Shown here: piece by piece, positions 10,600-21,869 of the stretch
Layout of the letters: the number at the start of each line of letters is the position of its first letter
Numbering within the stretch: position 1 is the stretch's first letter
Assembly (NCBI GenBank): GCA_030704615.1
Contig: CM060731.1
Location: forward strand, 68,616,756 to 68,680,755
Direction of reading: 5' to 3'
Source: Takakia lepidozioides
Taxonomy: Eukaryota > Streptophyta > Takakiopsida > Takakiales > Takakiaceae
DNA length: 64,000 nt
Translations under genes and position numbers: made by a program
Notes under the pieces: model-generated
The model's input: only the letters and a program-made list of their open reading frames with translations
What the model was told of the DNA's origin: nothing
The model's database searches: none

Positions 10600-10910
10600 C
10601 CTTGAGTCTTGATCTGCAGTCCTTCGTCCCAAATGCTGCAGTCTAACGGCCTGGGACAAGTAATAAAAAAGGATGCGCCTGGGCCAGGAGTCGAACATGT
10701 CCCCCTAGTCTGGCGCCTCACATTCCCGGGGTCACCACAACGACGCCAATGTAGGTATTGGTGAGCCCAACGCAACCATAAGTCCATGTTTGGGTATAAC
10801 TAACATTCAAATTCATAGTTCCATCATGTAGTAGAAGTCAGCTCAGGGGTATGAGCGGTCTGGCTTGAAATTGTAGGCTGCAGGGTCGAACTCTAATCGC
10901 TTGCATCTCC
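10600..10910. repeat. tRNA-derived SINE-like sequences
   Basis: Two tRNA-like internal promoters can be seen. On the minus strand near 10680-10700, GTTCGACTCCTGGCCC resembles a B box, with a T-run just downstream (about 10667-10672). On the plus strand, AGCTCAGGGGTATGAGCG (about 10841) resembles an A box and GGGTCGAACTC (about 10882) a B box. Neither folds into a convincing complete tRNA by eye. Part of the same sequence (GGTCACCAC.ACG..GCCAATG, then TTGGTGAGCCC) also occurs at 7350-7390, as expected for a dispersed SINE. No poly-A or target duplication was defined. Confidence 0.4.
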
Positions 10911-11271
10911 AGAAAAACGCTCGCATCTTCAAAAAAATTTTAAGTCCCTGAGAAGTTCAGTGGATGCCCATTGTCATACATGTATGGAAATACATGAGAA
11001 ATATATGGTTGTGGCCCAGTCTCAGGTTCAGCCCTAATTCCATGTTGTTTGTGTGTGGAAGGTTTGCTGTCTGTGGTGTTGTGGCAGCTGCTCCTTACAG
11101 TAGTGAAGTGTGTGCGCTCACCCACCTTCCTCCTACAGCAGCTGGAGATTATACTGGTGTTAGTCTAAGGAGGGTTGCGAATGGAGGAGGGCGCTGGGAT
11201 GTGGGCGATGGCCAATCCGTATTCGGACTGAAGTTGTCGTGTTATTATGGGTGTTACATATCCCCAGGAAA

Positions 11272-13264
11272 ATGAAGGCTGGGGTACCCCATCGCCTCAA
11301 TCGAGTGAGAAGCAAATTGCACAGTAGTTGCAACCCAGAGTATTCGTCAGATGTTCCACTACGGTCGTCCATTTCCCTCTGCAGATTGTGCCTGCAGTGC
11401 CTATTTTGCGTTGCTAGTCTTGTCCTGGGGTTCCGTTTGACTAGAGAGGCACGTTTGCTCGATTTCCAGCACCTGGAGGGTCCATCTTCCTATTTCAATC
11501 AGACAGTACCGAGTTTTCAGTTTTCAGGAATTGATGGGACAACAAGCTATTCAGCTTTGCAGTTCGATGGCAAACCTGCAAACAGAACAGATCTCGCGAA
11601 ATTTTCTGGGTTGGTGTTCCATGGAACGAAGGTCAGCAGCTTGCCACATCCTGATGCCCGACTCCCAGATTTCACGCAAAGTGTGCTGGAGACTCCAAGT
11701 GGTGTAAGAAGCAGCAGAGTAGATGTGGGACGACATGCAATTTTGATAAGGCCATGGCCACACCCAGATCCAATCGAAGTGATGATGGCACATGGTCTGA
11801 TTGCAAGAGTACAGCTGGAACAGCGGTATCTGTATGGCATCAAAGACTGGAAACCAATCATAGCTATCACGCCAACATTTGCGCGCACCTTCCAGGCAGT
11901 GCACTTGACAGGTATCTTTTCCACATGAAAGTTTTCATGAATGGTATTACTGGTGTCCAACTGTTTTGACCAAACAGCTCTAACCGCTGTTGATGAAATT
12001 GGAGAATGTCATTCTAGAAGTATGTTCAACACGAAATGTGATAAGCTACTGCTGTGTAGTCAGACATAGCATTGATCTCTTTGGATATTGGGATGGCAGG
12101 CCTCATGCACACTCTGTCGCTTGTACCGGGACCTGTGACATGGATTGTGATTGAGGCTGGAGGTGTGACAAGTGAGACAACTTCCTTGCTGGCAGAAGCA
12201 AGGGTGCACACATTGGTGCATTTGGGCTTTGCAAAGCATATGCCACCAACCTTGGAGGAGCGAGGGCAGCTGGAGGCACACATGCGAGTTGAAGGCTTGA
12301 GGTATATTTGGGGAGGGGTTGAGAATGTCAGGGATTAGTTTGTGTTTATGAACCATAATTATTTAACAAGATAAGGAGAACAAACTTTCTGAGGTATATG
12401 TGAATGGGACACTTCAGTGAAGGTTCAAGTCAGTCAATTGGAGCCCATTTGGGTTTTGAGGTCCCTTTCATGTGGCTTTTAGCTGGATACTGTAATTTAG
12501 GTGCCCTTTGAAGGGTGGAGATGGTGACAGAATCTGCATCTGACCTGTAATTTAAATATTGGTGCCGTGAGCTTTAATTTCCTTTCTATTCAGTGACCCT
12601 GCTTCCAGCTCTATCTCCTTATCCTTATCCATTTACTGCCTGATCTACAGATGTGTGCGGGAGCGGAAATTGGAGGGCATTGTGCTGTTTGCTGATGAAA
12701 GCAATGTGCACAGCCTGCAACTTTTTGACAAGGTCCAGAATATCAAATGGGTGGGTGTTCTGTCAGTAGGGATGCTTGGGTACGCTGGATATGAAGAGCC
12801 TGGTCAGGTAACGGATGACCTTCGTCAGAGCAAAGGGGCAGGGGCGGGAGGACGCAATCTGTTGGCTGCCCTCCAGCGACGAGGCACACCTAGTTTGGAA
12901 CCTCAGGTCCAGGGACCCTCATGCAATGCCATGGGCCATTTTGCTGGCTGGCACACATTTGACCCATTACCTTTGGGGGATGGCAGAGCAAAGACGGAAA
13001 CTGATGTGCCCAGGAAAGGAAGGTTAGAGTGGGCAGGTTTTGTGCTGAATGCGCGGTCAGTCTGGGAAACAGGGAGTGGCCAGCCTGACTGGGTTAAGAG
13101 TTGGGATGACTGGCGTAACTTGGAAGAGGGCAATATTCCTGAAGTCAGAGCCATTGTGAGAGATGAAAATTTGCTGGAGACTGTAGGTGATTGTGGCCGT
13201 GAAGTGCTGCTATGGTGGGTCCGCATGGAGGGTCGCACTGACAGCAAGTACCCACTGAAGTCAG

Positions 13265-13299
<35 letters not shown>

Positions 13300-16200
13300 T
13301 GTCTCTCCCTGTCCTCTAGGAAGCCTATTGACATTGGGTGGACTTGATACGGGAGTACATTAATGTCTCTGTGACTAAATGCTGGCCTTGTGACCTCGTG
13401 TCCTTGTTTGTTTCGACCTGAAGCGCTTTGCTTCAGGTAAGGTAGTGCATTGGATTTAGTTGGAAAGCTTGGGGCCTTTCCCTCTTTAGAATATGCCTAC
13501 ACGGGCCATTCCCTGCAACTCCCTGGAGTGTGATCTCTGAATGGTAACAAGCGGACTCCTACCGCTTGGGGGCAGCCCCTCCGCCCAAATTGGGCAGTCG
13601 TATGCTCTGTCTAGCATACTCGGCACTTGGGCTCGGGTTGGTTCCTGTGCTTAAACTTATAGCCTGCGAGAACAATCAAAAATTTAGCTCCTATCAACAT
13701 CAACACTCCTCAGGGTGATCCCTGGGAATTGGTTACTTATGCCAAATCTAGGGCTTCATGTGTAGTTTTTGGGGTGAATCCCAGGATGGACGATGTGTCC
13801 TTTAAAACTACATGCTCTATCTTAGGCTTGGATTTCATGGCTAATGGTACCATCTCGAGACTTGATAACAGGGGTACGTTGAAGGTTGCAATGACCAAAA
13901 GTGCTTCTAATAGAGTCCCGCATCAATTTAATCTCGAAGTTCGTCCCTTGACTGGCTGGAGAGCGGTCTTAGACATTGGTGATTCAATGGGGCGCTCAGG
14001 AAGACAACCAAGGGCAACAACTTCAACTTGAGAGTTTCTAATCGGTTTGATGCTCTGGATGAGGTTGAATCCAAACAGCCAGAAGGACAAGATGCCCCTA
14101 AATGTACGGAACCTGAACGTCCTGAATCTGAAGGATTTGGTACTCTGAATGGTTTACCAATCCTCAAGGTTTACACAAGACGAACAAATTCTATACACGG
14201 GGTAATTGTCTGCAAGCCGTCAGATGGACAATCTGTCCCTAAGTGTGCAGAGCCTGAACGTCGTGTAACTGAAGGATTTGGTACTCTAAATGGTTTACCA
14301 ATCCTCAAAGTCTACACAAGAGCAAAATCTATACACGGGGTAATTGTCCCCAAGCAGTCTGAAGGACAATCTGCCCCTATGTGTGTGGAGCCTGTGTGTC
14401 GTGTAACTGAAAGATTTGGTACCCTGAATGGTTTAACAATTCTCAAAGTTTACACGACGAGCAAAATCTACACATGGGGTAACTGTCCCCCCTTTGCAGA
14501 ACGGTTGGCCGTCCAGGAGCAATCACAAGCTACCTAGACGACAAACAATTCACATGCAAAGGGCTGGCTTGCGGCTGGCCACTTTCAACTTCTCAGGGTT
14601 GACCAACCAAAGGAAACAACTCGAAGTGGGACAAGTTCTTCGGACTAATGATATTCATATCTGTGCTGGGCAAGAAACATGGGAAACGTCGGATAAACTG
14701 GTTGGAGATGTCAATGGTTATAAATGGGCAGGTAAGATGTGTACTCTCAAGGCAGCCTCTGCCAAACGCGGCCAAAAAGGGGTTGGATTCTTTGTCCGTG
14801 ATTTCTTGTTTGACAATTGTGAAATTATCAACAAGGGTTTGAGGTACGAGCATAGTATCTGGCTAAAACTGAATCTGAAGGGCGGCATGAGTACAAAGGA
14901 CCTCTTTGTTGGTTGTGTTTACATGCCCACAGAGGGGACCCTTAGTGCTGATGCAGACAAGGCCTTCGAAGATGTAAAGCTGGACTGTGCTTCGTTCGTT
15001 GCCAAAGGTCAGGTGGTACTATTGGGAGACTTCAATGCCCGGGTGGGCAAAGGGATCCATCAGGACGATATCATTGGACCTTTTGGTGAGGACGAGCTGA
15101 ATTCTAATGGCAGACGGTTAATTAACTGTCTAGAAGAGCTTCAGCTTTTGACCTTGAATAACAGGACAAGAGGTGACCAAGTGCAGTGGACTCGTGAGAA
15201 ATCCCATACTGCGGAACGTTCCATTGTGGACTTTATCATAATGGACAAAATTTTGTTCCCCCAGTGTGCCAATGTGTTGATCGACAGAACTGATATTGGT
15301 ACCTCTGACCACTTCCTGGTTTGGACTGAGATCAAAAGGTGTTTTCCCACCACCAAGAGATCTGTGAAACGTTCGATTCGGAAGTGGCGCATAGAAAAAT
15401 TCCACAATGAGGAGGTACGTCCAGGCCTTGCAAGAGGCTCTCCCTCATTTTGTCCAATCGCTCCAAGAACTTCAGTCACGCTCTGTTAACGCAAGAAATG
15501 AAGTCGAAAGAGCAGTGGACTCTTGGGAGAGTTTCGTTTCCTCCGTGGCTGACAAGATCATTGGGAGGAAACTAATTGTCTGCGGTAGAGCAGACCAATG
15601 AGATTAAACTCAAGATAGCTGAGAGACGAGCCCTCTATAAAGAGTGCTGCAATTTGGAAACCAACAGAGAATTGTGGGCGAGGTACTACCAGCTCCGTAA
15701 AGATATCAATCAGCTTGTTAGGTCTCAGAAGAAATTATACTGGGACAAGTTATACAGTGAAATAAACTCAAACCACCATGGTGGTAATGACAAGAAATTC
15801 TGGTTGGCCCTTCAACGTTTGTACAAGCCGAAAAACGGTCAGCAAGTACAAGCGCTGAAGACTACTAAAGGTGCAGTGGTGACTTCATCGGTTGACATTG
15901 TCAAAACCTTTGAAACTCACTACAGTATCCTTGGCAGAACTTCTAGGTCTAACAGTGAGGGGTCTTCTGCTGAATGGAGGGACACAGTTGGAAAAACTGT
16001 TCCTATGATTCAAAACAGCCCTGATGAACTGGAGTATATTTCAATGGCTTATAATGCTCCCATTAGTTCTTCTGAGATTGTGGAAGCAATTGAACATTTA
16101 TATGGATATAAAGCTGGTGGACCTGATGGTATTGTCAACGAGCTTATCAAGCACGGTGGCGATCCCATGATAGAGGCCCTAGTTCTCCTCTTTAACCTTA

Positions 16201-19200
16201 TCTGGAAGACTGAAATGATCCCCTTTCGCTGGCGACAGGGGGTCATTGTCAATCTATACAAGAAGGGTGACAGAGAAGAACCGGGGAACTACCGTGGCAT
16301 CACGCTCCTCAATGCTGTTGGCAAGACATTCTGCAGAGTTATAAGTACTCGTCTCGAGGTTGATCTGGAGTCTAGAGGTTGTTTCCACGAAGGCCAAGCT
16401 GGCTTTCGGCGAAACAGGGGCTGTGTGGATCATATCTTCACTCTAAGCCAGATTATCCAGGGAAGGAAAAAAGAAGGGAAACCCACTTATGTCTTTTTCC
16501 TGGATGTCAAAAAGGCTTATGACACAGTGTGGAGAGATGGCCTATGGTTCTGCCTCTGGTCTTGTGGGATCAAGGGAAAGATGTGGAGAGTTGTCCACAA
16601 CTTGTATGCTCACAGCAAAAGCTGTGTCACTTTTAACGGACAGAAGTCCAACTTCTTTGACATAGACCAAGGTGTAGCTCAAGGATGTACTCTCTCCCCT
16701 CTGCTCTTCAATGTTTTCATCAATCAACTCCTTGAGGATGTGGAAAGTGAGGGATTTGGGTTAAGGGTGGGTGATACCACCATACCAGCCCTTATGTTTG
16801 CGGATGACTTCGCAGGCATAGGGGAGACTCCAACCAATCTCCAGGAGTTGATTGATTGCGCGAAGAGATACTTTGATCTTTGGGGGCTAGAGGCTAATGT
16901 CAGCAAATGTGCAGTGGTAGCATTCAACGACAGAGGAGAGGGAGGAAGTGATCTTAAGTGGCAGTGGGGTAGCCAAGAGATCCCGGTCCTCCCTTCCTAC
17001 ACTTACCTGGGCGTTGAGTTTTCCTCCAATTGTAATTGGGATGCACATATCCGGAAAGTTGTTCAAACTGGCAAGGGCAAAGCTCTGGGGCTCACTAAAT
17101 TTTTCCACTGCAGAGGGGTCAACTCTGAGGTTAAGAAAACCATGCTTTGTCGCGTTATTAGACCTGCCTTGGAGTACGGATCTGCAATATGGGTTGATAA
17201 CTCCAACCAGCCTAAGTCTCTAGAATCCATTCAAGTGGGGGTGCTTAAGGAGTGTATGTCAGCATGCTCCAAAACAGCCAATGTGGCTGTTCGGGGTGAG
17301 TTTTGCATTCCGTCCTTAAGCTCCCGACGAGATGAATTCAAGGTCAGATGGTGGGGTCAGCTGCAACATATGTCCAACACCAGATATCCTAAGTTAATCG
17401 ACTCTATATCTTGGAAACAGGACCGCCCTGTCAAACAGGCTAAGTCCTGGCAGAAGAGAGTAGAAGAGATTCTCAAGGACCTGGACCTGGATCCGCAAGT
17501 CTTGACCCTGCTGGATAAATCTGACTTAGAGGCTGTAGTATCCAAAGCCATGTCTGTTGCCATGGGATTGTCTGATGAAAATGAAGTTAGGCAGAAAACT
17601 TCCCTGAACTTGTTTCCAGTCAGTGACATGGGGGAGGACATCTTGGATGACCTCAAGGGTCTACCCACTCTCGGCACCAGACTGAAATTTAAACTCAGGG
17701 CAGGAAGCCTACCTTTGAACAGCAAACAGAAGCAGAGGGGAAACCGTTGTGTGGGCAATCTGAAGACAGTATTCATTTTCTGATACACTGTCCGGGGTTC
17801 TCTCACCAAAGAGACGCTCTCTTCAAATCTATCAAGGGAATTGTGCCTGTACCCCTGTTTACCAACTTTGAAAGTCTCGAGGCTGCGCCAAAAGCCCAGG
17901 CCCTCCTGAGGCCTAGTTTTTGGGCAAATCACACGGCAGATTGATGCTTGTGTGAAGGGATTTCTAGAGGATATCTGGAAAACCCGGATTAATTCTACAT
18001 ATGAAGGTAAGTCTTACTACCAACGTCAGCCCCTGACAGAGGTAGGTTCTGTCCCTTTTGTTCCCGCTCAAACTGGGCGCGGGGTCAATGGCCACAAGGC
18101 TACGGCAAACAACGTCTTATGAGTACAATCTCTAACTCTACCTACCCTCGGCTCTAGAGTGAAATTTGAACTCAGAGTAGTGAGTCTATTGAACACTAAA
18201 CAGATGCAGAGAGGAAAGGGAGATTGTTAGTGCCTGCCCAACAGTTAGACCCCAACAGGCCAGGGCTTTAGGCTCAGCCTCGAGATTTCAAAAGTTGGTG
18301 CAGGCACTATGTTCTTGATGATCCTGAAAAGGGTTACTCTCTGGTGAGAATACTCTGGACATTGTATGAGAAAATGGATATTGTCTTCAGGCCCCTTGCA
18401 CAGCAGATTGGTGCTTGTCTGAAGAGCTTTCTAGAGGAAACCTAGAAAGCCCAAACAAATTAGTTATATGACAGTAAGTCCCCATCGTGGAGTGAGCCCC
18501 TAACAGAAGTAGTGTCTGTTCCCTTTTGTCCTGCTGGGTGTCTATGGCCACAAGGCTACGGCAGGCATCTTATGAGTGCATTGTATCTAACTCTAAAAAA
18601 GTTACAGGAGGTCTAGCAGGCCTACAGGGTCGATGCCTTGAAGGGTCCACCATAGCCAACACTGGCAGTTGGTCAATAAGTACATAACTAGTGCAATAAC
18701 CACAGGAACACCTGTTTCAAGGTACAGGGCTAAAGGAGCAGTGCTGGAACCCTCTCATACTTTCTAGCGTGAGTTAGGACCAGCCCTTAAATCAATGGAC
18801 AGTTCTGGAACCATATTGTCATAAGTTGTGCATAGGCACTACAGCAATTTGGGGCTTAAAATCACAAAACCTGGTCGGCTGAAACCCTACAACTGGTTCA
18901 GGATGGTTAGCAGACACTACTGTGCAACAGTCAACTCTTGCGAAGAATGGTCAATGATGACATCTTTGTCTCTCTTTCTCTCTACTATCCTTTTCACTCG
19001 ACGATTATGACGTCAATCCCTGCGATTCCCTGTGACTGGATTTTTTTATGAGTTGTTCATTAATGCTAAAGAAGTTCCAGGCGGCATATACTCTGGCAGG
19101 TTGAATTCCCACAACTAGATCCCTTTTTTAATGCCGAGAAGCATTCTTGACGTAGTACGTGCCCTCAGGGACTCTCTCTCTCTCTCTCTCCTCCCTGTAG

Positions 19201-19710
19201 TCAATTTTCTTTGTTTTGGCTCAGGTGAATATGCTCATGAAGCAATATCACAACTCAATTCAATGGGTTACTCTCTTCTCATGTTTTCCTGCTGTGAAAA
19301 GGATTCTTTGCTTGTATTTCAAAGGCCTTGGCAGGTCATTCTTCTGGTGTGTGTGGTAAGTTAATGTACGTTACGAGCTAGGTTCAAGCTAAGTTAGGGG
19401 ACTTGATATGGCTTGTTTTGCCATGTGCAGGTGGGCAGTGGACCCACAATTGGACATTGTGGTACCTGCAAAGAGCACACCATGGCCTGCCCTCCCTATC
19501 CAACAACCTTCACCTCCACCACCTCATCCCACCCCCATTGTGGAGGGAGGGGCATTGGTTCAGCCTGATAAGCACCGGGAAGGCAATAAGGTGGCCAGTC
19601 GGGATCCCAAGCCCAAGCGGACAAGACGGAAGCGTCAATCTACTCGCGGTAAAGTGACTGAGGACATGCGGGACTCGACTGTGACCAAAGGCTTACAGTC
19701 ACGGCAATAA
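11272..19710 (+). CDS. IRX14: GT43 glycosyltransferase, IRX14-type (xylan backbone synthesis)
   Basis: IRX14 is a Golgi type II membrane protein of the xylan synthase complex. I read four exons: 11272-11911, 12100-12301, 12651-13259 and 19431-19710. Phases agree (1, 2, 2) and the total is 576 residues. Residues ~33-54 form the membrane anchor, ending LVLGFRLTREA, close to the LVLGFRFSR of Arabidopsis IRX14. The family blocks RPWPHPDPIEVM, ITPTFARTFQAVHLTG, WIVIEAGG.TSET, LEGIVLFADESN (about 288-299), PVQGP-like VQGPSCN, KLEWAGFVLN-like RLEWAGFVLN and EVLLWWVRMEGRTDSKYP occur in order. The last exon encodes AVDPQLDIVVPAKSTPWP, then a basic Pro-rich tail, as in IRX14. The DxD-like site reads ADES instead of the usual ADDS. 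Intron 3 (6.2 kb) contains a LINE. An upstream in-frame ATG at 11239 is possible but gives a poorer N-terminus. Confidence 0.9.
13262..13296. repeat. (CT)n microsatellite at start of IRX14 intron 3
   Basis: A run of TC/CT dinucleotides begins a few bases after the inferred donor site (AA|GTCAGA at 13259/13260). It may be the pyrimidine-rich tail that commonly marks LINE-derived ends in this window. It also generates a spurious antisense Glu/Arg-rich open frame. Confidence 0.8.
13690..14537 (+). pseudogene. LINE ORF1 (nucleic-acid-binding protein), frameshifted
   Basis: Two frames are needed: 13690-14031 and 14028-14537. The first encodes a globular segment (VTYAKSRASCVVFGVNPRMD, then FKTTCSILGL). 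The second starts LRVSNRFDALDEVES and passes into three copies of a ~44-residue repeat (EGFGTLNGLPILKVYTR, then SIHGVIV). No zinc knuckle or RRM signature is clear to me. Assignment as ORF1 rests on its position directly upstream of the endonuclease-RT frame. Confidence 0.55.
14085..14485 (+). repeat. Three tandem ~133-bp coding repeats in LINE ORF1
   Basis: Three successive units each contain a GAAGGACAA..TGCCCCTA-like block. Each then has GAACGT.., GGATTTGGTACTCTGAATGG and TTTACCAATCCTCAA, and ends in TATACACGGGGTAATTGTC. The third unit is the most diverged (AGATTTGGTACC, ACATGGGGTAACTGTC). The repeats keep one reading frame, so they expand the ORF1 protein in multiples of about 44 residues. 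Confidence 0.85.
14554..17942 (+). pseudogene. LINE ORF2: AP-endonuclease plus reverse transcriptase, frameshifted
   Basis: Endonuclease: LATFNFSGL (about 14575), GQETWE with the catalytic Glu, LLGDFNARVG, and GTSDHFLVW with the terminal Asp-His pair (about 15300). Reverse transcriptase: NYRGITLLNAVGKTF, EGQAGFRRNRGCVDHIF, FFLDVKKAYDTVW (first catalytic Asp), GVAQGCTLSPLLFN, and the catalytic FADD at 16797-16808. The frame changes near 15410 and again near 15575. At ~17740 a deletion of about 14 bases, relative to the copy at 26.8-27.5 kb, removes the Cys residues of a C-terminal CPLC..H..C finger and shifts the frame. The remaining C-terminus (SHQRDALFKSIKGIVPVPLF) follows in another frame to 17942. 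Confidence 0.85.
18124..18600. mobile_element. Second, rearranged LINE 3' fragment with internal inversion
   Basis: Directly after the LINE tail, a diverged copy of the LINE C-terminal region begins in plus orientation (CTACCTACCCTCGGCTCTAG, then AAACAGATGCAGAGAGGAAA). It then switches to minus orientation (CAGGCCAGGGCTTTAGGCTC, then AGCCTCGAGATTTC, as on the plus strand of the inverted copy at 27 kb). It returns to plus orientation for the tail (GGCCACAAGGCTACGGCA at about 18544). It is non-coding. Confidence 0.6.
18600..19430. other. Remainder of IRX14 intron 3
   Basis: Unremarkable intron sequence with a (CT)n microsatellite at 19168-19190. The 3' splice site is CCATGTGCAG at 19421-19430. 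I see no gene here. Confidence 0.5.
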
Positions 19711-21869
19711 GATTCTTCTGTGCATAATGTGAGGGAGGTCCTCAAGATGATGATTTTGTGGCTCTTCAGATTTCTTCTCTACAATTTTCCAATTCCTCCT
19801 CTGCTTGCATTGGGCCTCTGGTGGAAAGGGAAGCCATTTTGGGGTGTAGTAGTCAAGGTGTAATGAGGTGTATTTGCAACAAGGGGAGGTCTTACAAAGC
19901 CCAGATCAACGTAAGCTCAGGGTGTCTGAAATCGCTAAAGCACCCCCTTTTCCAATGCAATACCCAAACTGATTATCAAGCAGTGCCATTGTAATCAATC
20001 TACCAAGCTTAATTCCTCACCACCTTAAGTGCATGCGATCATGAGGTAGCTTCAGTGAATCCTACCACTTGTGCAGCTGACTGGAGAGTTTTGTTCTGCT
20101 GATCAGATGTCCATGCGATTGTATGATCTTAAGCTGTGCAACCTTGATTGCACTTGTCTCTATACTGCATGTGTAAATATTACATGGCCGGTGCCTGGAA
20201 AGAGAATGTATGAACACCAGGAGAGCACAACACGCACCCTTTTTGCAGATTTCTCAACATGTTTGATGCTTTGACCATATGCACTTCCACTTGATCAATT
20301 TGCTTCAGTGAGTTTGTCATCCAGAACTGATCATGGGGGGGCCCTAAATTTAGCACAAGCTCTGCTGCAGCCTTCCATGAAGGTGAGGACTGAGCGCCCA
20401 CAGCCCTCACCTCCATGTGTTGGGCATTCATTCCTCCATGTGGCACACCGAAGGATTGAGACACGCAGAGTCGATTGACTGGGCAGTCTTCCCGGCCTGA
20501 TCTTGTAACTGCTGGCTAGCTGTGTTGACGGCACTGGTTGGGGAGAAGCCTTTCTTTCGCTCCCGGGGTTAAGAGATGAGCTAAAAGGCAGTGGTTTGAA
20601 GCACAAAACAAGGCATCAGCAAGACGCATCTCTTGTGCCTCCCTCGGACAGGAATTTCCTTTGCATCAGGTGCAGACCCGTCAGCTACTCTTGACAACGC
20701 ACTAACGCTCATGACTGTAGGAAACTAGAAGTCGTTGCTGATAAGTTGAGTGCCATGGAACTTGGAAGCGGGTAGCTAGAGAGTTTAACGACCCCACTCC
20801 AGATGAGAGCAAGCAACATCGTGTTTCGTTCTGGAAAGTAGAGGAAATTGAGGTAAGTTGGTTGGAGTGAACTTCGAATCCAACTGATCTTCACAGCCAA
20901 ATACTATGTTCGTTTTGAAGTTCCTTGTCGATGATCTCACAATTATCGCACAGGCTACCATTCCAAATCATGCTGCACAGTCGAATACTGCGCTCGTTCT
21001 AAAGTTCCTTGTTGACGATTTCACAATTATCGCACTGGATACCATTCTAAATCACATTGTTGGTGGAGATGGAAGCGAGCTTGTGTTATTGTGATGTCCA
21101 TCTAAACAAACTTAGCCATATACCTGTTAGGAGGTAGGGCTGACCGCCCCAGAACAATTAGCGATCAGCAACAGAGCTAAAGTCGCATTCATGAGGTGAA
21201 GGAAATTTTTTATGTTGGTTGTTGCTCAAGTTGATGATGGTGCTCAAGAATGGTGTAGTGTTCGCGTCTTCTTTGATTGTTGATCTCGCATAGGGTTGTG
21301 TCAGGTCCTCGTACTCTTGCGCTGCATCCGTGCTTTCCATCTTGAGCTTTTCCATTCGATGCCTCCCAAGGAGGTGAGCGGAAGGTAATGGTGTGTGAGA
21401 GTGACTGGGTCCCCAACCCAGTAAGTAAAATCATCTCTCTCTCTCTCTCTCCGGCAAAGAAGGTCTTATGAGTAACTTCTCTCTCTCTCTGTGGTTCTTT
21501 TTTCCATTTTCCGAGGGTAGGAGAGTACCTTCTTGATCGGCACATGGTCAAATTTGTAGGTCAAACATCTCGAACACAACTTTGGCAAGCCTCAATCTCT
21601 CTCTGCCATTGATACTTTTTTAATGCAATCGACAGCTGACTGTTGGGGGAGAGCTATGGCCACTTAATACTGACAATTTTGAGACAATTTCAACAGGTTG
21701 GTCCTGTGGAGCTTGCTGGAAGATTCAGTTGTCTTGATCTGAATTACACCTTCAGCTTTAGTCTCAATTCTGCAAGACTAGCACGTGAAGACGCATTCAC
21801 TCATATCACTCCAGAATTTGTACTCAGGAGTTCTGGATATCATTCATTTGTTCATTCTGAGATTGAAAG
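19711..21869. other. Intergenic region between IRX14 and PIS
   Basis: It contains the IRX14 3' flank and the PIS 5' flank. At 20905-21060 there is a tandem duplication of about 85 bp (GAAGTTCCTTGTCGATGATC / AAAGTTCCTTGTTGACGATT, each followed by ACAATTATCGCA). At 21430-21495 (CT)n runs enclose a LINE-tail-like GGTCTTATGAGTAA. No coding sequence was recognised; a minus frame around 20180-20606 has no visible family resemblance. Confidence 0.5.

Larger units (their letters stand above)
13400..18125 (+). mobile_element. Non-LTR retrotransposon (LINE with APE endonuclease), near full length
   Basis: An element of about 4.7 kb lies in the sense orientation in IRX14 intron 3. In order it shows an ORF1-like region, a threefold 133-bp repeat, an apurinic-type endonuclease, a reverse transcriptase and a C-terminal region. 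It ends GGCCACAAGGCTACGGCAAA, then CAACGTCTTATGAGTAC. The exact 5' end is not determined; 13400 is approximate. Three or more further copies of its 3' end occur in the window. Frameshifts in ORF1 and ORF2 make this copy non-autonomous. I cannot assign the clade with confidence. Confidence 0.85.

Noticed and set aside
10840-10910. A functional tRNA gene
   Set aside because: A- and B-box-like sequences exist, but acceptor and anticodon stems do not pair by eye; a SINE-type relic is more likely.
11547-11960. Antisense frames over IRX14 exon 1
   Set aside because: Shadows of the GT43 coding sequence with no family resemblance.
12903-13334. Antisense 143-residue frame with an Arg/Glu repeat
   Set aside because: It lies opposite IRX14 exon 3 and reads the (CT)n microsatellite; it is a shadow.
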